Assembly (NCBI GenBank): GCA_002361095.1
Contig: DERU01000103.1
Coordinates: 572 to 11,055, forward strand
DNA: 10,484 bases
Origin: Lachnospiraceae bacterium UBA3332
GTDB taxonomy: Bacteria > Bacillota > Clostridia > Lachnospirales > Lachnospiraceae
Direction of reading: 5' to 3'
The translations under genes were made by a program, and so were the position numbers. The notes under the pieces are model-generated. The model saw nothing but the letters and a program-made list of their open reading frames with translations, had not been told where the DNA came from and did no database searches. Every line of letters starts with the position of its first letter. Within the stretch, counting starts at the first letter, position 1. Below are positions 6,634 to 10,484 of this stretch, piece after piece.

Positions 6634-8784
6634 ATGGCGGAGAAGAAGGATTTCCAGAATGCCAGGCTTTATACGAACCGGGAAAAAAGCTGGCTGCTGT
6701 TTAATAAGAGGGTGTTAAGCGAGGCGCGTGACGCGCATCTGCCCTTGTTTGAGAGACTGAAATTTTTAAGCATTACGGCATCCAATTTGGATGAATTTTT
6801 TATGGTGCGTATCGGTTCCCTGGTGGATATGGTGCATGCCAAATATGACGGGAGGGACATTGCCGGTCTGACGCCTAAGGAGCAGCTTTTACAGCTGGGG
6901 ACAGATACCCATGACTTTATGGCGCTGCAGTATTCCACATATAACAGGATGCTGTTGCCCCTGCTTGGACAAAATGGGCTTGTGTTTGTGGAACATCATG
7001 AAAAGCTGGCAAAGGCGCAGGCAAAGTTCGTGGACGCTTATTTTGAGGATCACGTGTATCCGGTGCTGACTCCCATGGCAGTGGATTCGTCCAGGCCTTT
7101 TCCCCTGATCCGCAACAAGACGCTGAATATAGGAGCGCTTTTGAACAAAAAGGGAAAAAAACGGGAGGAGACGGAGTTTGCCACTGTGCAGGTGCCTGGC
7201 GTCCTTCCCAGAATCGTGCGGATTCCTTCCGATAAGGAGACGCAGGAGCAGGCGATTACGGTTATTTTGCTGGAAGAAATCATAGAGCGCAATATCAGTA
7301 AGCTGTTCTTAAACTATGATGTGCTGTGCGCCCATCCTTTCCGGATTACGAGGAATGCGGATTTGGCCATTGACGAGGACGAGGTGGAGGATTTGCTTTT
7401 GGAAATCGAAAAGCAGATCAAAAAGCGCCGCTGGGGGCATGCCGTGCGTCTGGAAGTGGAAAAAGGGGCGGACAAAAAAATGGTACGCCTGTTGGAGAAG
7501 GAACTGGAGTTGGAGGAGGGGGATGCGTTTTATGTGGACGGCCCGCTGGATCTGACCTTTTTGATGAAAATGTACGGCCTGGAGGGGTTTGAACATTTAA
7601 AAACGCCCAAATACACGCCGCAGCCGGTGCCGGAATTTTCCGGGGAAGAGACCGTGTTTGAAAGAATCGGGAAGGGGGACATTCTGCTGCACCATCCCTA
7701 CCAGACTTTTGAGCCGGTAGTGGAGTTCATCCGGCAGGCGAGCAGGGATCCGGACGTATTGGCCATTAAGCAGACGCTGTACCGGGTCAGCGGCAATTCC
7801 CCCATCATTGCGGCTTTGGCGCAGGCGGCGGAAAACGGAAAACAGGTCACCGTACTGGTGGAGTTAAAGGCGCGTTTTGATGAGGAAAACAACATCGTTT
7901 GGGCCAGAAAGCTGGAGCAGGCGGGGTGTCATGTGATTTACGGCCTTGTGGGTTTAAAGACACACAGCAAAATCACGCTGGTGGTGCGCAGGGAGGAGGA
8001 CGGCATCCGTCGGTATGTGCATCTTGGCACGGGAAATTATAATGATGCGACGGCGAAGCTGTATACCGATGTGGGACTGATGACGGCCAACGAGGCCATC
8101 GGGGAGGACGCCACGGCGGTGTTTAACATGCTTTCCGGATATTCGGAGCCGCGCTCCTGGAATAAATTGAGCCTGGCGCCGCTATGGCTTAAGGAACGCT
8201 TTTTGCACTTGATTGAGCGGGAGAAGAAAAATGCGCAAAAGGGAAAGAACGGGCGTATTATTGCCAAGATGAATTCCCTGTGTGATCAGGACATCATCGT
8301 TGCCCTGTATGAGGCAAGCTGCGCGGGGGTGAAAATTGATTTGATCGTTCGCGGAATCTGCTGCCTGCGCGCGGGTGTGACAGATGTGAGCGAGCATATT
8401 ACGGTTCGATCCATTGTAGGGAATTTTTTGGAGCATGCGCGCATTTTCTATTTTGAAAACGGGGGAAAACCGGAGTATTACTGCGCCAGCGCGGACTGGA
8501 TGCCGCGGAACCTGGAGCGGCGCGTGGAGATTCTGTTTCCGGTGGAGGATCCTGCGCTGCAGGAGAAGCTGAAGCACATTTTGACGGTGCAGCTGCAGGA
8601 TAACCAAAAGGCCCATATTCTGCAGCCAGACGGCAGCTATGAAAAGGTTAAAAAGCGCAGCGAGGCCCCCTGCTGTTCACAGGAAGAATTTTGCAGGGAA
8701 GCGCAGGAAGCGGGGCAGGATCCCAAAAAAGCGCAGGATACCCGTGTATTTCTTCCCAAGACCCATTTGGGAATGGAAATTTAA
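6634..8784 (+). CDS. ppk1: Polyphosphate kinase 1
   Basis: Ppk1 reversibly transfers the terminal phosphate of ATP to a growing polyphosphate chain through a phospho-histidine intermediate. The 716-residue protein shows the family order: an N-terminal helical domain with SITASNLDEFFMVRIGSL (46-63), a head domain with VLTPMAVDSSRPFP, and two phospholipase-D-like catalytic domains. The expected phosphorylated His is H444 in GLKTHSKI; the second catalytic His is H601 in LEHARIFYFENGG. Supporting motifs are IKQTLYR (378-384) and HLGTGNYND (463-471). The start ATG is 2 bases after the ppx stop, with AAGGGA inside the end of ppx as ribosome binding site, indicating tight co-translation of synthesis and breakdown enzymes. 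Residues beyond about 660 form a charged tail with three Cys (680, 681, 687) that is not part of the core fold. Confidence 0.97.
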   Translation: MAEKKDFQNARLYTNREKSWLLFNKRVLSEARDAHLPLFERLKFLSITASNLDEFFMVRIGSLVDMVHAKYDGRDIAGLTPKEQLLQLGTDTHDFMALQYSTYNRMLLPLLGQNGLVFVEHHEKLAKAQAKFVDAYFEDHVYPVLTPMAVDSSRPFPLIRNKTLNIGALLNKKGKKREETEFATVQVPGVLPRIVRIPSDKETQEQAITVILLEEIIERNISKLFLNYDVLCAHPFRITRNADLAIDEDEVEDLLLEIEKQIKKRRWGHAVRLEVEKGADKKMVRLLEKELELEEGDAFYVDGPLDLTFLMKMYGLEGFEHLKTPKYTPQPVPEFSGEETVFERIGKGDILLHHPYQTFEPVVEFIRQASRDPDVLAIKQTLYRVSGNSPIIAALAQAAENGKQVTVLVELKARFDEENNIVWARKLEQAGCHVIYGLVGLKTHSKITLVVRREEDGIRRYVHLGTGNYNDATAKLYTDVGLMTANEAIGEDATAVFNMLSGYSEPRSWNKLSLAPLWLKERFLHLIEREKKNAQKGKNGRIIAKMNSLCDQDIIVALYEASCAGVKIDLIVRGICCLRAGVTDVSEHITVRSIVGNFLEHARIFYFENGGKPEYYCASADWMPRNLERRVEILFPVEDPALQEKLKHILTVQLQDNQKAHILQPDGSYEKVKKRSEAPCCSQEEFCREAQEAGQDPKKAQDTRVFLPKTHLGMEI

Positions 8785-8831
8785 AGTGACGTTCGGGATT
8801 GTCGGGACATATGGCGGAATAGGGAGAGGGT

Positions 8832-9416
8832 ATGGAAAAATATCGGATTGTGCTTGCCTCCGCTTCCCCCAGAAGAAAGCAGCTGCTTGCCCAGATCGGC
8901 CTGACTTTTACGGTCTGTCCGGGAGAGGGGGAGGAAACTTTGCAAAAGGAAAGCCCGCAGCAGGCGGTGGAAAAACTTTCCAGACAAAAGGCGGAGGAAG
9001 TTTTCGGGCGGATGCCGGACAGTCTTGTCATTGGCGCGGATACCGTGGTGGCCTGCGACGGGAACATTCTGGGCAAGCCTAAGAGTGAGGAAGAGGCCTG
9101 CCGCATGTTGTCTATGCTGCAGGGGAAAAAGCATGAAGTTTATACGGGGGTGACGGTGGTCTGGCCTGCGGCAGGCAGGGCGGAAGGACAGAAATTCACC
9201 TTTCATGAATGCACACAGGTGGAATTTTATCCGATGTGCGCGGAAGAAATTGCCGCTTATGCGGCGACCAAAGAACCCATGGATAAGGCGGGAGGCTATG
9301 GCATTCAGGGGCGGTGCGCTGCCTATATAAAAGGCATTGCCGGGGATTACAATAATGTGGTGGGTCTGCCTGTAGGCAGACTCTATCAGGAATTGCACAA
9401 GAGGGCGTTGGTTTGA
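8832..9416 (+). CDS. maf: Maf family nucleoside triphosphate pyrophosphatase (YhdE-like)
   Basis: Maf proteins hydrolyse certain nucleoside triphosphates to monophosphates and pyrophosphate, acting as house-cleaning enzymes; in some bacteria they are linked to septum control. The 194-residue protein has the N-terminal ASASPRR loop (9-15), IGADTVV with the catalytic-type Asp (D70), LGKPKSEEEA (80-89), and DKAGGYGIQG (151-160). The Gln in GIQG resembles the YhdE branch, known for dTTP/UTP and related modified pyrimidines, rather than the YceF branch acting on m7GTP. The ATG follows a strong AGGGAGAGGG ribosome binding site. Its stop codon overlaps the start of the next gene, so the two are translationally coupled. 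The 47 bases between ppk1 and this gene show no terminator or promoter. Confidence 0.94.
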   Translation: MEKYRIVLASASPRRKQLLAQIGLTFTVCPGEGEETLQKESPQQAVEKLSRQKAEEVFGRMPDSLVIGADTVVACDGNILGKPKSEEEACRMLSMLQGKKHEVYTGVTVVWPAAGRAEGQKFTFHECTQVEFYPMCAEEIAAYAATKEPMDKAGGYGIQGRCAAYIKGIAGDYNNVVGLPVGRLYQELHKRALV

Positions 9417-10117
9417 AAAAAGCAGTGATATTTGATTTGGACGGCACGCTGGCGGATACGCTGGAGTCCATCGCGTGGTGTGTCAACAGGACACTGGAGG
9501 ATATGGGCCTGCCGGTGATAGCCGGACAGGAGAGGTTTAAACAGCTGGTGGGGAACGGCGCTCGGATGCTGATGGCGCGGGCACTTTGCCTGGCAGGGGA
9601 CGTACCCGGCCCGGGGGAGGACAAGACGGATGTGGACGGGATTGTGGTCGCCACAGCCCGTATGGAAGAAGCGATGGAGCGGTATACCCGGTATTTTGAG
9701 AAGGGCTGCATGTACAGGGTCAAACCCTATGCAGGGATCGGACGCCTTTTGCAAGGTTTAAAAGAACAAAACGTCAGGATCGCCGTGTGCAGCAACAAAC
9801 CTCATGAAAATGCGGTATATGTGGTGGAATCGCTTTTTGGCAAGGGATATTTTGACGACGTGCAGGGGCAGCTTCCCGGCGTTCCCAAAAAACCCGCGCC
9901 GGACGGCGTGTATATGATTCTGGAGAGGCTTGGGCTGCAAAAAGAGGATGTCCTTTATGTGGGGGACAGCGGTGTGGACATGGATACGGGCCGGGCAGCC
10001 GGGCTGACGACAGTAGGCGTTTTGTGGGGATTTCGGGGAAAGGAAGAACTTCTGGAACACGGCGCGGACGCATTGGCGGAAAATCCCGGGCAGTTGCTGG
10101 ACTGCCTGAAAGGATAA
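9413..10117 (+). CDS. HAD-superfamily phosphatase, phosphoglycolate phosphatase-like
   Basis: The 234-residue protein is a HAD hydrolase with a helical cap of the Gph type. Its four motifs are all present: FDLDGTLADT with nucleophile D8 and acid/base D10, CSNKPH with S127, the Lys in KKPAPD (K160), and GDSGVDMDTGRAAG with D185 and D189. Gph enzymes dephosphorylate 2-phosphoglycolate, but this family branch has wide substrate range and related members act on pyrophosphate or nucleotides, so the exact substrate is open. The start is TTG 9413, which overlaps the maf stop in TTGA; GAGGG lies 7 bases upstream, and the protein begins right at the first strand (KKAVIFDLD). The pairing with maf points to a general metabolite-repair role. 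Catalytic residues are intact. Confidence 0.9.
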   Translation: MKKAVIFDLDGTLADTLESIAWCVNRTLEDMGLPVIAGQERFKQLVGNGARMLMARALCLAGDVPGPGEDKTDVDGIVVATARMEEAMERYTRYFEKGCMYRVKPYAGIGRLLQGLKEQNVRIAVCSNKPHENAVYVVESLFGKGYFDDVQGQLPGVPKKPAPDGVYMILERLGLQKEDVLYVGDSGVDMDTGRAAGLTTVGVLWGFRGKEELLEHGADALAENPGQLLDCLKG

Positions 10118-10137
10118 AGCGAAAGGGGGTGTAAAGG

Positions 10138-10395
10138 ATGCACGAGTACGACGATGTGGTTTTGCAGTGTTTTCTGCAGGAGCAGGGACAGCTTTTTGCG
10201 GAAAACGTAGCGGATACGCTGGAAGAAGCGGAGGCCTTTTTGGAAGAATGCATGGCGGTAGTGGTGAATTCCGCCAAAGAAGTCAGGGAGTATTTTGAAG
10301 AGGAAGGCATTGATATGGAAGATGCCGAAAAAATTCTGGAGGCGGATGAGGTATTTGAGATAGGAGACGGCAGATATCTGATTGTGGAAGGATAA
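10138..10395 (+). CDS. Small acidic conserved-type protein of unknown function
   Basis: The 85-residue protein begins at an ATG preceded by a purine-rich GAAAGGGGG stretch and ends 20 bases before a terminator, so it looks like a genuine last gene of the operon. It is strongly acidic, with many Glu and Asp and few basic residues, and is probably mostly helical (about residues 8-75) ending in a short strand GRYLIVEG. There is no signal peptide, membrane helix or metal-binding cluster. Cys occurs at 11 and 38 only. From memory, similar small proteins occur in Lachnospiraceae and are sometimes labelled glyoxalase; nothing in this sequence shows a glyoxalase fold or its metal ligands, so I give no function. 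Confidence 0.75.
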   Translation: MHEYDDVVLQCFLQEQGQLFAENVADTLEEAEAFLEECMAVVVNSAKEVREYFEEEGIDMEDAEKILEADEVFEIGDGRYLIVEG

Positions 10396-10415
10396 GGCCT
10401 GTGGCAAAGGCGCAA

Positions 10416-10460
10416 AAAAAGGCAACCCGTTGGGAAACCGGAGGGTTGTCTTTTTGTAAT
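10416..10460 (+). terminator. Rho-independent terminator ending the long + strand run
   Basis: Bases 10416-10428 (AAAAAGGCAACCC) pair with 10443-10455 (GGGTTGTCTTTTT) in a 13-bp stem with one G-T wobble and a 14-base loop. The stem ends in five T followed by GTAAT. It lies 20 bases after the last stop codon. No terminator of this quality was noticed between 2500 and here. Confidence 0.88.
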
Positions 10461-10484
10461 AGTTCAGCCCCAATGGCATCAGTT

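Noticed and set aside
8639..9082. A 147-codon + strand frame bridging ppk1 and maf
   Set aside because: It overlaps both supported genes in another frame and is Gly/Lys/Arg-rich with no family likeness.
10456..10484. Start of another gene after the last terminator
   Set aside because: Only about 29 bases remain, with no ribosome binding site and start that can be judged.

Overview
The window looks like an ordinary chromosomal housekeeping segment of a low-to-mid GC Firmicute. A Clostridia/Lachnospiraceae-type genome is my best guess. The reasons are strong GGGAGG-type ribosome binding sites, TTG starts, short operonic gaps, a DUF5050-like surface protein, and a fused FolB-FolK enzyme beside FolP. 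No mobile element, CRISPR array, rRNA or tRNA was seen.

Layout. (1) Bases 1-1243 hold the end of a folate operon on the + strand: the C-terminus of dihydropteroate synthase (folP), then a fused dihydroneopterin aldolase/HPPK (folB-folK). The operon closes at a near-perfect symmetric terminator at 1269-1308. (2) A single convergent gene on the - strand (1336-2376) encodes a membrane-anchored protein with seven roughly 40-residue Tyr-rich repeats, resembling a beta-propeller (DUF5050-like). The same terminator can serve it from the other side. (3) A short divergent region (2377-2499) carries two back-to-back sigma-A-type promoters with overlapping -35 boxes. (4) From 2500 to 10395 there is one long + strand run: pheA (chorismate mutase/prephenate dehydratase), an AAA+ ATPase of the DUF815 type, a Ppx/GppA phosphatase with an HD domain, polyphosphate kinase ppk1, a Maf nucleotide pyrophosphatase, a Gph-like HAD phosphatase, and a small acidic protein of unknown function. 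It closes with a terminator at 10416-10460. No internal terminator is evident, so the run may be one operon, possibly with internal promoters I could not identify.

How the genes fit together. Ppk1 makes polyphosphate from ATP and Ppx degrades polyphosphate (or pppGpp), so the pair forms a polyphosphate cycle. Maf and the HAD phosphatase are house-cleaning enzymes for nucleotides and phosphometabolites. PheA commits chorismate to phenylalanine. The DUF815 ATPase has no known substrate; its place just upstream of ppx-ppk1 is the most useful clue to its role.

The least explained piece of DNA is the 91-base gap between pheA and the ATPase. It holds two perfect hairpins flanked by a CTCCA/TGGAG pairing that would bury the ATPase ribosome binding site. 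This may be a cis-acting translational control element or a dispersed palindromic repeat. I see no clearly new multi-gene system here.
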